Positions 1 through 6,568 of a stretch of 21,248 bases of DNA are shown here, piece after piece (the first letter of the stretch is position 1; every line of letters starts with the position of its first letter). This DNA is from Thermoplasmata archaeon (lineage in GTDB: Archaea; Thermoplasmatota; Thermoplasmata; Thermoplasmatales; Thermoplasmataceae): NCBI GenBank assembly GCA_021850505.1, contig JAJZLW010000120.1, positions 1-21,248 of the forward strand, written 5' to 3'. The notes beneath the pieces are model-generated. The model was not told the origin of the DNA. It saw only the letters and a list, made by a program, of their open reading frames with translations, and ran no database searches. The translations under genes were made by a program, and so were the position numbers.

Positions 1-15
1 TCTCACATGGATGTA

Positions 16-26
16 TTTTTATATAA
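16..26 (+). promoter_or_regulatory. TATA box of gcvH
   Basis: The T/A-rich element TTTTTATATAA is centred about 27 bases before the gcvH ATG. Archaeal transcription normally starts 24-28 bases downstream of the TATA centre, so the mRNA would begin at or next to the start codon (leaderless). No ribosome-binding site precedes this ATG, which fits. Confidence 0.6.
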
Positions 27-47
27 CAATATCCACTTGCCTATTCC

Positions 48-422
48 ATGTCTAAGGTACCGGAAGATCTGAAATATACAAAAACGCACGAGTGGGTGAA
101 GCTTACTGGCAATATAGCAGAAATAGGAATAACGGATTATGCACAGCACCAGCTGACGGACATAGTATTCGTGGATTTTCCAAAAATTGGAGATAAGAAG
201 AAAGCAGGTGAAGTGTTATTAACTGTTGAGTCTGTCAAATCTGCTGAAGACGTCTATTCGCCCGTTGAAGGGGAAATTGTTGAAATCAACAAGAATGTTC
301 AGGATAAGCCAGAAATTCTGAACACAGACAGTTATGCCAACTGGATGGTTAAGATGAAAGTAACCGGTAAAACGGTGGATTATCTGTCACCTGATGATTA
401 CAGAAAACACATAGGGGAGTAA
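48..422 (+). CDS. gcvH: Glycine cleavage system H protein
   Basis: GcvH is the lipoyl carrier of the glycine cleavage system. It shuttles the aminomethyl group from the decarboxylase (P) to the tetrahydrofolate-dependent T protein and then to lipoamide dehydrogenase. The 124-residue length is normal for the family. The N-terminal KYTKTHEWVK segment and the ITDYAQHQLTDIVFVDFP block are typical, and the lipoylation site lies in VESVKSAEDVYSP with K64 as the modified lysine. The start ATG sits the right distance behind a TATA box for a leaderless message. The rlmE-like frame follows almost directly, suggesting co-transcription. No P, T or L genes are in the window; Fhs further downstream also acts on the folate one-carbon pool. 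Confidence 0.97.
   Translation: MSKVPEDLKYTKTHEWVKLTGNIAEIGITDYAQHQLTDIVFVDFPKIGDKKKAGEVLLTVESVKSAEDVYSPVEGEIVEINKNVQDKPEILNTDSYANWMVKMKVTGKTVDYLSPDDYRKHIGE
414..419 (+). promoter_or_regulatory. Ribosome-binding site deciding the rlmE start
   Basis: GGGGAG at the very end of gcvH is complementary to the anti-Shine-Dalgarno sequence at the 3' end of 16S rRNA. It lies five bases before the ACG at 425, where homology places the N-terminus of RlmE. It supports translation beginning there despite the unusual codon. Confidence 0.5.
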
Positions 423-424
423 CC

Positions 425-1012
425 ACGGAAAGAAAGGACGAATATTACTATAAAGCCAGGGAACTAAACCTACGCAGCAGGGCTGCATTTAAACTGACAG
501 AAATACAGGAAAGGCAACGGATCCTTCGCAGAGGAGACGTTGTTCTTGAGATCGGTTCTTCGCCCGGCGGCTGGTCATCTGTCATCAATTCTATCACGCA
601 ATCGCCGGTTCTTTCTATCGACACGGCAAGAATGAACCCGGTCAACAATGTTACTTTTATTCGATCTGATATAATGAATCCCGAGGTGGAGGCTGGTATT
701 TCGCGTTTTCTTTTGGAAAATAAAAGGGATAGGTTTGACGTTATCCTGTCTGATGCCATGATCAAAACATCAGGCAGTATCGATGTCGATCATTCCTCAT
801 CCTACCTGATCTGTGAAAGGGTGATGAAGCTGTCATCCAAATTCCTTAAAAACGAGGGCAAAGTGCTGGTAAAGCAGTTTCAGGGCGATCTGACAAGGTC
901 TTTTATAGATAAATGGAAGATACATTTCCAGTCCAGCAGAATCATCAAGCCAAAAGCATCCAGGCAGAGCAGTTCTGAGATCTACATTCTATTCAAGGGC
1001 TTCAGGGCCTGA
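425..1012 (+). CDS. rlmE: RlmE/FtsJ-type 23S rRNA 2'-O-methyltransferase, probable ACG start
   Basis: This is a SAM-dependent ribose 2'-O-methyltransferase of the RlmE/FtsJ family, which modifies a uridine of 23S rRNA. The frame from 425 gives about 195 residues, a usual archaeal length. It reads ERKDEYYYKARE near the N-terminus, then RSRAAFKL (K23), the SAM-binding motif LEIGSSPGGW (about 41-50), LSDAM (D110), LVKQFQG (K150) and SSSEIYIL (E185). The K-D-K-E tetrad has the same spacing as E. coli K38-D124-K164-E199. The first in-frame ATG (632, residue 70) would remove the SAM site and the first catalytic Lys, so it cannot be the start. The frame opens after a TGA at 395-397 and holds no ATG, GTG or TTG before 632. 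ACG at 425, five bases after GGGGAG (414-419), is the best start; a sequencing error from ATG is the alternative. The 3' end overlaps the convergent gene by 24 bases. Confidence 0.88.
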   Translation, partial: TERKDEYYYKARELNLRSRAAFKLTEIQERQRILRRGDVVLEIGSSPGGWSSVINSITQSPVLSIDTARMNPVNNVTFIRSDIMNPEVEAGISRFLLENKRDRFDVILSDAMIKTSGSIDVDHSSSYLICERVMKLSSKFLKNEGKVLVKQFQGDLTRSFIDKWKIHFQSSRIIKPKASRQSSSEIYILFKGFRA

Positions 1013-1648
1013 ATGGTTTAAACTATTTTCAATAAAATTCACAAAATCCTTGTGAAATTCATAGTCGAGGACAAAAGCGATTGATTTTCCAGGGTTTGAC
1101 GAAATTATCTCAATCGACCTTTCCTCTATGTATTTTAAGCGTTCATTATCAATTCTTGAAAGGCCCTTTACCCTGTTAACAATGCTTGTCCATTCCTCAA
1201 CAAAATCTTCAGGCGTTGTTGACTTAAAGGAATGGTGCATGATCCTTCTTTTCCTCACGGAATGCGCAATCAGGTCCATGGATTTCATGTTGTCCATATA
1301 GACCTGTGAGTACGAATCCTCATCCAGATCGATCCCCTCCAGCTTTATTGAAAAATGCCTTGCATACTTTACGGCTTCCATGTAGATTGGGGGAGGGACC
1401 ATGACCTCTCCGAACTCAGAAAGAATTGTTCCATAAATGATCTCGTAATCTGATAACGTTAGTTCATATGGATCCTCCATGAACTTTTCAAGTGAGTCTA
1501 TGGACTCTTCGGGTATTGACACACATACAACATCAGGCCGGAATCTCTGAAGTGTTTCCTTTAAATCCTCGCCGTCCCGGATTAAACCTTTAACCCCCCC
1601 GAACATCAGTATGGAGGTTCCATTTTCCATCTTGAACTCTTTCTTCAT
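989..1648 (-). CDS. TraB/PrgY-like protein, function unknown
   Basis: The product is a 219-residue soluble protein with no signal peptide or membrane segment. The N-terminal pattern (SILMFGGVKGLI, then a stretch ending RFRPDVVCVSIPEE) resembles the opening of TraB/PrgY-type domains, where a beta strand, a helix and a strand ending in PDVVAVEL are characteristic. The GIDLDEDSY segment near the middle and the GKSIAFVLDYEFHKDF segment near the end fit the same fold. This assignment rests on motif recall and is tentative. It is the second gene of a two-gene unit: its ATG overlaps the stop of the COG1395 regulator by four bases (ATGA), implying coupled translation. Its 3' end overlaps the convergent rlmE end by 24 bases. 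Confidence 0.7.
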   Translation of the reverse strand: MKKEFKMENGTSILMFGGVKGLIRDGEDLKETLQRFRPDVVCVSIPEESIDSLEKFMEDPYELTLSDYEIIYGTILSEFGEVMVPPPIYMEAVKYARHFSIKLEGIDLDEDSYSQVYMDNMKSMDLIAHSVRKRRIMHHSFKSTTPEDFVEEWTSIVNRVKGLSRIDNERLKYIEERSIEIISSNPGKSIAFVLDYEFHKDFVNFIENSLNHSGPEALE

Positions 1649-2595
1649 CGCGAATCTGTCTTCTTTCTGAGAAGCATGTCGAGGGAACCATTCCTGTTTG
1701 CCTCGACCATATCTGAATAATTAACAACAGGGCATCCCTGAATTGAGGATTTATCTGTTTTCTCCCTGCTTACCACGAGGGAATCTCTCTCAAACAGTTT
1801 TGATAAATTTGCAATGGCCTTTGCTTTTCTATAACCGCCAAGCTGCTCTGCGAGCCCAAGCATAATCTGGTCTGCGGCATTATCGCTCGCCATTGCGTCA
1901 AATGGCGTTTTCCTGAATGGGAACATCTCGAATCCGAGAGATCTCATCATACTGAAAATGGATTCGAAGAAATCGTTTTGAAGGGTTTCTGGAAAACGGT
2001 TTGCCTGTGTTGCTCGTATCCCCGAAAGAAGGTCTATCGTCTTCTTTATGTCATCACTGAAGAGGCGCTGAAGCTTCATGTATACATCGAGTGTGGCTGC
2101 AGTTCCAGTTTCATAAAGAGATATACTTCTTCTTGAAACACCTACTGCGCCGGAAACATAACCTATGGAATAACGTTTTTTCTCTCTCAGATTCCTGAGG
2201 GAATCCCCCTTTATGGAAACATAGTATCCTCCGTGTGCTGAGTAGATATACGGGCGGGAACCATCTATGTAATCTATAAATGTATCATACGTCATTATTG
2301 GAATCTCGTGCCTGTAATACACAATGTTATTTTCGAGATCCCCATTACTGGCACGCTTCCCGATTACGAGCGCAATACAGCCTATCAGTTTTGAGATATA
2401 ATTCATCTCAGTGGCATTCTCTTCTCTGATTGTATCTATGTTGTAAACTATCTTGACGATAAATTTATCATCATCTCTTTTGGCAGCCAGATCGAAACTG
2501 GCAATGCCGTCCATATCAGGTTCTGTAAACACAAAACCATGATCACGCAGCTGCACAGTCAATTCCTTTAGAAGGAATTTTCTGAAGTCTTCCAC
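1645..2595 (-). CDS. HTH-type transcriptional regulator, COG1395 family
   Basis: The product is a 316-residue archaeal regulator of the COG1395 type. The N-terminal 115 residues form an alpha/beta domain (SFDLAAKRDDDKFIVKIVYN, about 33-52) that recalls restriction-endonuclease-like folds. An XRE/Cro-type helix-turn-helix follows at about 132-180 (LRNLREKKRYSIGYVSGAVG, then SRRSISLYETG). The C-terminal 130 residues are conserved in the family but of unknown role. The start is GTG at 2595, about 26 bases behind a TATA box on the minus strand, so the message is probably leaderless. It is the first gene of a unit with the TraB-like gene and is divergent from fhs. The regulated genes are unknown; the neighbouring fhs is only a guess. 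Confidence 0.85.
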   Translation of the reverse strand: MEDFRKFLLKELTVQLRDHGFVFTEPDMDGIASFDLAAKRDDDKFIVKIVYNIDTIREENATEMNYISKLIGCIALVIGKRASNGDLENNIVYYRHEIPIMTYDTFIDYIDGSRPYIYSAHGGYYVSIKGDSLRNLREKKRYSIGYVSGAVGVSRRSISLYETGTAATLDVYMKLQRLFSDDIKKTIDLLSGIRATQANRFPETLQNDFFESIFSMMRSLGFEMFPFRKTPFDAMASDNAADQIMLGLAEQLGGYRKAKAIANLSKLFERDSLVVSREKTDKSSIQGCPVVNYSDMVEANRNGSLDMLLRKKTDSR

Positions 2596-2616
2596 GGATA
2601 TATGTATAAAATTCTC

Positions 2617-2625
2617 TATAAAAAG
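2617..2625 (-). promoter_or_regulatory. TATA box of the COG1395 regulator
   Basis: The minus strand reads CTTTTTATA here, centred about 26 bases before the GTG start at 2595. The placement predicts a leaderless transcript and supports the GTG as the start. Confidence 0.5.
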
Positions 2626-2742
2626 ATTATCTATCCAAAATCCATAATGAAAAAGAAAATTTTCATCCTTGCATTTTCAAAATGGCAGTTGCATGCCTGA
2701 TCCTTTAATGTTGATGTGCTCATGTATTCCAGTTAATCCACA

Positions 2743-2750
2743 TTTATAAG
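2743..2750 (+). promoter_or_regulatory. TATA box of fhs
   Basis: TTTATAAG is centred about 32 bases before the fhs ATG at 2779. This predicts a leader of only a few bases. A second in-frame ATG at 2788 could also serve as the start. Confidence 0.45.
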
Positions 2751-2778
2751 CTTCAATATTATAATATCGTTATCAGAT

Positions 2779-4419
2779 ATGATCGTTATGCAGAATTCTA
2801 TAAAGACAATTAATGACGTCGCACGTGAGATTGGCCTCTCCGAATACACTGAAAACTATGGTAATGAAATAGCAAAAATTTCACTTTTCTCTCTTGATCG
2901 GCCTGGAAAAGAGAAGGGTAAACTTATACTTGTCACGGCAACCAATCCGACGCCATCCGGCGAAGGTAAGACCACCACAGTTATTGGGCTTGGCCAATCT
3001 TTGAAGCTTTTAGGCAAGAAGGTCGGAATAGCCATAAGGGAGCCATCCCTTGGACCATGTTTTGGCATAAAAGGAGGTGCCACGGGCGGTGGAAAATCGA
3101 GCGTGGAGCCATCAGACAGGATAAATCTCATCTTCACTGGAGATTTTCCTGCTATTTCAGCCGCGCACAATCTTCTTTCTGCCCTTATAAATAATCATAT
3201 TTACCATGGAAATGAGTTGCGTATAGACCCAAAAAGGATAATTTTTCCCAGGACGGTTGACATGAATGATCGATCGCTCAGGCAGATTATAGTGGGCGCG
3301 GGTGGAAGGGATACCGGTGCAATGACCGGCGACAATTTTGTTATAGTACCGGCATCGGAAATAATGGCTATCCTCGGCCTTTCAAGGTCATATAAGGATT
3401 TAAAAGACAGGCTTGGAAAAATCACAGTTGCATTCAGTTATGAAGGGAAGCCCGTTTTCGCATCAGACCTGAAGGCAAATGGCGCAATGGCCGCAATTCT
3501 CGTTGAGGCACTCAAGCCAAACCTTGTGATGACGACCGAAGGTGTGCCTGCATTCATTCACACTGGTCCTTTTGGTAACATTGCACATGGGACCTCCAGC
3601 ATTATTGCGGATAAGATTGCTCTATCCCACCTTGATTATGTCGTAACTGAGGCTGGTTTCGGATCGGATCTTGGTGCACAGAAATTTTTTGACATAGTTA
3701 CCAGGGAGGCTGAACTCGAGGTATCGGCTGTTGTTATTGTATCCACGCTGAAGGCAATTAAATACAATGGAAAAGCAGATGTTGACAAAAACGTGTCTGA
3801 GGTTATAGAGAACGGTTTTCAGAATCTCAGAAGACATGTCGAGATCATCAGGAGTTATGGCTTTGACCCTATCGTTTCCATCAACATGTTCGACAATGAC
3901 GACCCCTCTGAAATTGACATTCTCAGAAATCTGCTAAAAACAAATACGATAAAGTATTCTTTGACAAGGTTCTATCAGGAAGGTGGCAAAGGCGGAATTG
4001 ATCTTGCAAATGCCGTTCTCCAGAATATTAGGCCTGAACCCATCAAGCCAAACTACACATATTCCACAGAAGAATCCCCGGAAGAAAAGATAAACAAGAT
4101 CGCAAAGAGGATATACGGAGCAAAGGGCGTCATATATTCAGAACAGGCGAAAAAGGATCTGAGGCAGATCAAGAAGATCGGTCTGAACAACCTTCACGTG
4201 TGCATCGCTAAAACACAGTATTCGCTCAGCGATGATCCTGCGCTGCTCGGTGCACCATCAGATTTTGTCTGCAAGGTTTCCAGGATCAATATATCCAGCG
4301 GGGCGGGTTTTATCGTTCCAGTTATGGGCGACGTCATGCTGATGCCCGGGCTTCCGAAACACCCAGCCTCTGAGGAAATAGACATATCCGAGGATGGTAT
4401 CATATCTGGTTTAAAGTGA
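2779..4419 (+). CDS. fhs: Formate-tetrahydrofolate ligase
   Basis: Fhs makes 10-formyltetrahydrofolate from formate, tetrahydrofolate and ATP. The 546-residue length is close to the usual 550-560. The P-loop-like ATP site TPSGEGKTTT begins at residue 58. The signature IREPSLGPCFGIKGGATGGG follows, then the FTGDFPAISAAHNLL block and the GFGSDLGAQKFFDI block, all highly conserved in the family. The C-terminus (DVMLMPGLPKHPASEEID) is also typical. The start is taken at 2779 because a TATA box lies about 32 bases upstream; Met4 is an alternative. It is monocistronic by context, divergent from the COG1395 regulator and convergent with an HTH/ACT-type regulator. With GcvH nearby, it indicates folate-based one-carbon metabolism in this archaeon. 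Confidence 0.98.
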   Translation: MIVMQNSIKTINDVAREIGLSEYTENYGNEIAKISLFSLDRPGKEKGKLILVTATNPTPSGEGKTTTVIGLGQSLKLLGKKVGIAIREPSLGPCFGIKGGATGGGKSSVEPSDRINLIFTGDFPAISAAHNLLSALINNHIYHGNELRIDPKRIIFPRTVDMNDRSLRQIIVGAGGRDTGAMTGDNFVIVPASEIMAILGLSRSYKDLKDRLGKITVAFSYEGKPVFASDLKANGAMAAILVEALKPNLVMTTEGVPAFIHTGPFGNIAHGTSSIIADKIALSHLDYVVTEAGFGSDLGAQKFFDIVTREAELEVSAVVIVSTLKAIKYNGKADVDKNVSEVIENGFQNLRRHVEIIRSYGFDPIVSINMFDNDDPSEIDILRNLLKTNTIKYSLTRFYQEGGKGGIDLANAVLQNIRPEPIKPNYTYSTEESPEEKINKIAKRIYGAKGVIYSEQAKKDLRQIKKIGLNNLHVCIAKTQYSLSDDPALLGAPSDFVCKVSRINISSGAGFIVPVMGDVMLMPGLPKHPASEEIDISEDGIISGLK

Positions 4420-4443
4420 TCTGCCTGACAAAAAACCGAAAAA

Positions 4444-5082
4444 TCATTTCAGAAAACGAATCGACCCAGCCTCTTCACTGATTGGCACGGACATGCTGTC
4501 ATCCGCTAGCGGGCTCTTTAATTTATTGGGGCATATGTAAACATTGCATTTCTGGCAGAGAATCGCTTCCGAATCTTTCTCAGACTCGACGACCCTTATC
4601 TTCTGTACCCCTCGTGTCTCTGAAAACTCTTCTATATATTTTCTTGGAATGGCGTTCTGTACAATCAAACGTATATAGGATTCTGATCTTGAAAGATTTC
4701 TGGATACGAATTCAACTGCATGACACATGTAATTGCTGAACTGCTTGAAGAATTCTGAAAGCACTCTCTGAAAATACCCGGTGGAAACGTAAACGGTAAT
4801 AACCTGCGATCCAAGAAGAGGAGATACGCGACTGAGATCAAGTTCAGGTTCAAGGTTTTCCATCATTTCCGATACCGCCTCGTTGTACTCGATCTGTTTC
4901 AGCGTTTCGTAAACAGTTCGCCTGTTGACACCCAATGCAACAGCGACCTGGGATGGTGAAATCTCAATTCCCCCACAAAAAAACTTCCCGCTCCTGACCG
5001 ATATTCCTCTGCTGAAAAGACCCTCAACTATCTTCTTCCTTGTTGGACTATCTTTAAAGTATTGCTCAAGGAGAAACAGCAT
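4444..5082 (-). CDS. HTH regulator of amino-acid metabolism, COG2150-like (ACT-type)
   Basis: The N-terminal part matches the pattern of archaeal COG2150 regulators: a helix around KKIVEGLFSRGISVRSGKFF, the CGGIEISPSQVA segment and a helix-turn-helix (VALGVNRRTVYETLKQI, about residues 47-64 of this frame). Members of that family carry an ACT-like ligand-binding domain after the HTH. The region from about 85 to 165 (SRVSPLLGSQVITVYV to VQKIRVV) is the equivalent here but is diverged. The C-terminus adds CQKCNVYIC, a C-x2-C-x4-C arrangement that could bind metal. The frame extends to a TTG at 5088, but the ATG at 5082 lies 26 bases behind a clear TATA element and is preferred, giving 212 residues. 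It is convergent with fhs. Amino-acid or one-carbon sensing is inferred from the family only. Confidence 0.8.
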   Translation of the reverse strand: MLFLLEQYFKDSPTRKKIVEGLFSRGISVRSGKFFCGGIEISPSQVAVALGVNRRTVYETLKQIEYNEAVSEMMENLEPELDLSRVSPLLGSQVITVYVSTGYFQRVLSEFFKQFSNYMCHAVEFVSRNLSRSESYIRLIVQNAIPRKYIEEFSETRGVQKIRVVESEKDSEAILCQKCNVYICPNKLKSPLADDSMSVPISEEAGSIRFLK

Positions 5083-5088
5083 CTTCAA

Positions 5089-5514
5089 TGATTATTTGTA
5101 ATTAATATTTAACCTGCTTGGGTTTTTCAATATACCGGTATAAAACGTTTTACAACCATGAAAGTGATTGGCTTGCATTACACCAAGACCAATCACAGCT
5201 GCAGGGAATAGGAGCACAAGAAAGTATTGGATCGGTTCAAACAGAAGGTACGACAGGTAGGACAGATCCCTTGTGAGTAGGAATGAGGACCTCATGGATT
5301 GATCACTTCCCATAAACTGTAATAATCTGCCTGAAGGGAATAATGGGAAAAGTGATAAAAGTAACCAAGCCCTATTACGTTGCACAGTAGATTGCCTTAA
5401 AGTTACAATGCTACAACATCCTCATTGAGATGACATAGGTCTATTGAATTGTGCAACACACTTCTCTGATGCTTATAATTACTGAACGCAATTAACAGCG
5501 AAGATCATTAAATA
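5089..5514. other. 426-base spacer with one doubtful hydrophobic reading frame
   Basis: The only sizeable frame is 5092-5385 on the minus strand (97 codons, GTG start). Its middle is hydrophobic (LSYLLFEPIQYFLVLLFPAA) and could be one membrane segment, but I recognise no family. Its last codons run through the TATA box of the next gene. It may be a decayed membrane-protein fragment or chance. An 8-base inverted repeat, GTTGCACA (5379-5386) and TGTGCAAC (5450-5457), lies upstream of it; this could be coincidence. Nothing else is seen. Confidence 0.3.
5102..5114 (-). promoter_or_regulatory. TATA box of the COG2150-like regulator
   Basis: The minus strand reads GGTTAAATATTAA, centred about 26 bases before the ATG at 5082. 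It points to a leaderless message from that ATG rather than from the TTG at 5088. Confidence 0.5.
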
Positions 5515-5940
5515 TTAAGACTTTAAGACAATCGGATTCACAACCTTCATACCAGGCATTCTAATGAAATCTTTTTCGTTCTCTGTGATGATCGTGTTTA
5601 GACCAGGCTCTTTCATAGTTTCAGCGATTAGAGTGTCTAGAAAAGGGGCCTTGAAGGCAAGTGAACTCCTTAGAGCTGTTTTTATAGTGTTCTCATTATA
5701 ATTAATTTTCAGCCAGTTATTAGACAAAATGAAAGATTCCACGATTTTACTAGCAGAACCTGCAGGGACAGCTAGTTTCCGTGTTAGTGAGTTATATAAT
5801 TCCACCAAAATTTGGCCCGATACAACTCCCACCTCCTTGCCAGAGAAAACATCTTTTACGATTTGTTTGCACAACTTCCTTTTTCGCGACTCGCTAAGGT
5901 CATAAGCATAGATCAGAATGTTTGTCATAGAAAGACTCAT
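5515..5940 (-). CDS. PIN-domain toxin (VapC-like) with altered first catalytic residue
   Basis: VapC toxins are PIN-fold ribonucleases that cut tRNA or rRNA using three or four acidic residues that hold Mg2+. This 141-residue protein has the family layout: the opening strand SMTNILIYAYD, E47 in ILVELYNS, D102 in APFLDTLIAETM, and ITENEKDF (120-125). The opening motif normally reads DTN, but here the Asp is Met5 (MTN), so the first metal ligand is missing. The other acidic positions are kept. The ATG at 5940 overlaps the stop of the upstream antitoxin by four bases (ATGA), the usual coupling of vapBC operons, which fixes the start. The toxin may be inactive, weakened, or using D14 in YAYD instead. 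Confidence 0.9.
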   Translation of the reverse strand: MSLSMTNILIYAYDLSESRKRKLCKQIVKDVFSGKEVGVVSGQILVELYNSLTRKLAVPAGSASKIVESFILSNNWLKINYNENTIKTALRSSLAFKAPFLDTLIAETMKEPGLNTIITENEKDFIRMPGMKVVNPIVLKS

Positions 5941-6173
5941 CTTTCATAAAGTTCTTCCCGCTTGAAGTTCCATTTTTTCATCTTTATTCCTTTGTCAAGG
6001 AGATTAAGATTTTCACTGAGGGAATCCACACTCTCATCCTTTATCCAGCTTTCAAGGGCGTCATTCAATGCCATTGCTAACGATCCTTTTCTATGACCGT
6101 ACTTTAACATGGCTTTCTGCCTGAATCTTTTCTCTATCGCATCATCGAGGTTCACAGTTACCGTTTTTGCCAT
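5937..6173 (-). CDS. VapB-like antitoxin (ribbon-helix-helix type)
   Basis: The product is a 78-residue protein. Its first 50 residues (TVTVNLDDAIEKRFRQKAML, then a helix ending LNDALESWI) match the strand-helix-helix pattern of ribbon-helix-helix DNA-binding antitoxins. The C-terminal tail (about 50-78) is charged, with KMKKWNFKREELYER, as expected for a toxin-wrapping segment. It is the first gene of a two-gene operon with the PIN toxin and probably represses its own promoter, as VapB proteins do; I saw no clear operator palindrome. The ATG lies about 27 bases behind a TATA box. Confidence 0.88.
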   Translation of the reverse strand: MAKTVTVNLDDAIEKRFRQKAMLKYGHRKGSLAMALNDALESWIKDESVDSLSENLNLLDKGIKMKKWNFKREELYER

Positions 6174-6568
6174 AAAATCTCAGTATATTTACATATTATA
6201 AACATTTACATTAAACAAAAATACACACATTCCCTAAAAAGTTCTGTCGAATGACTCAGTTAATAAAATTTAGAGAAACGAAGAAACATAAAGAACATGC
6301 GCACAGCATGCAGCGGGTTTAACCTTACATTCAAAGTTAGGTCTGGTTCAAGAATATTTCTAGAGATTTCAATAATCGGTTCACCTCGGATAGACTAAAT
6401 CCTATTATCTCCCTTTATTCCATTGCATTGGTAAGCATAAACGCCACAACCACAGATTAATTCTTCAAAAAATTATATTTCAGAATTACTCACCACATTT
6501 CGATCCTGAATTCATGCATTTTCATTGTAATCGATGTTTAACAGCATTTTGGAAAGATATAATTAGAT
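6174..6568. other. 395-base spacer between vapBC and the XPD gene
   Basis: Apart from the antitoxin promoter at its left end, I see no gene, RNA or repeat family. On the minus strand one frame stays open for about 45 codons between about 6260 and 6400 and reads like protein (RGEPIIEISRNILEPDLTLN), but it has no start and no recognisable family. An imperfect inverted pair (ACCTTAC and GTTAGGT around 6331-6352) is too weak to call. Confidence 0.3.
6196..6204 (-). promoter_or_regulatory. TATA box of the vapBC-like operon
   Basis: The minus strand reads GTTTATAAT, centred 27 bases before the antitoxin ATG at 6173, consistent with a leaderless transcript. Confidence 0.45.

Noticed and set aside
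632..1012. Short rlmE version starting at the first ATG
   Set aside because: It would lack the SAM-binding motif and first catalytic Lys, while the conserved sequence continues upstream in frame.
5092..5385. 97-codon minus-strand frame with a hydrophobic middle, 3 bases before the next frame
   Set aside because: It has a GTG start, no recognised family, and its end overlaps the promoter of the downstream gene; kept only as a possible remnant.
5379..5457. Inverted repeat GTTGCACA and TGTGCAAC, possible IS ends
   Set aside because: Only 8 bases, 63 bases apart, no transposase and no target duplication seen.
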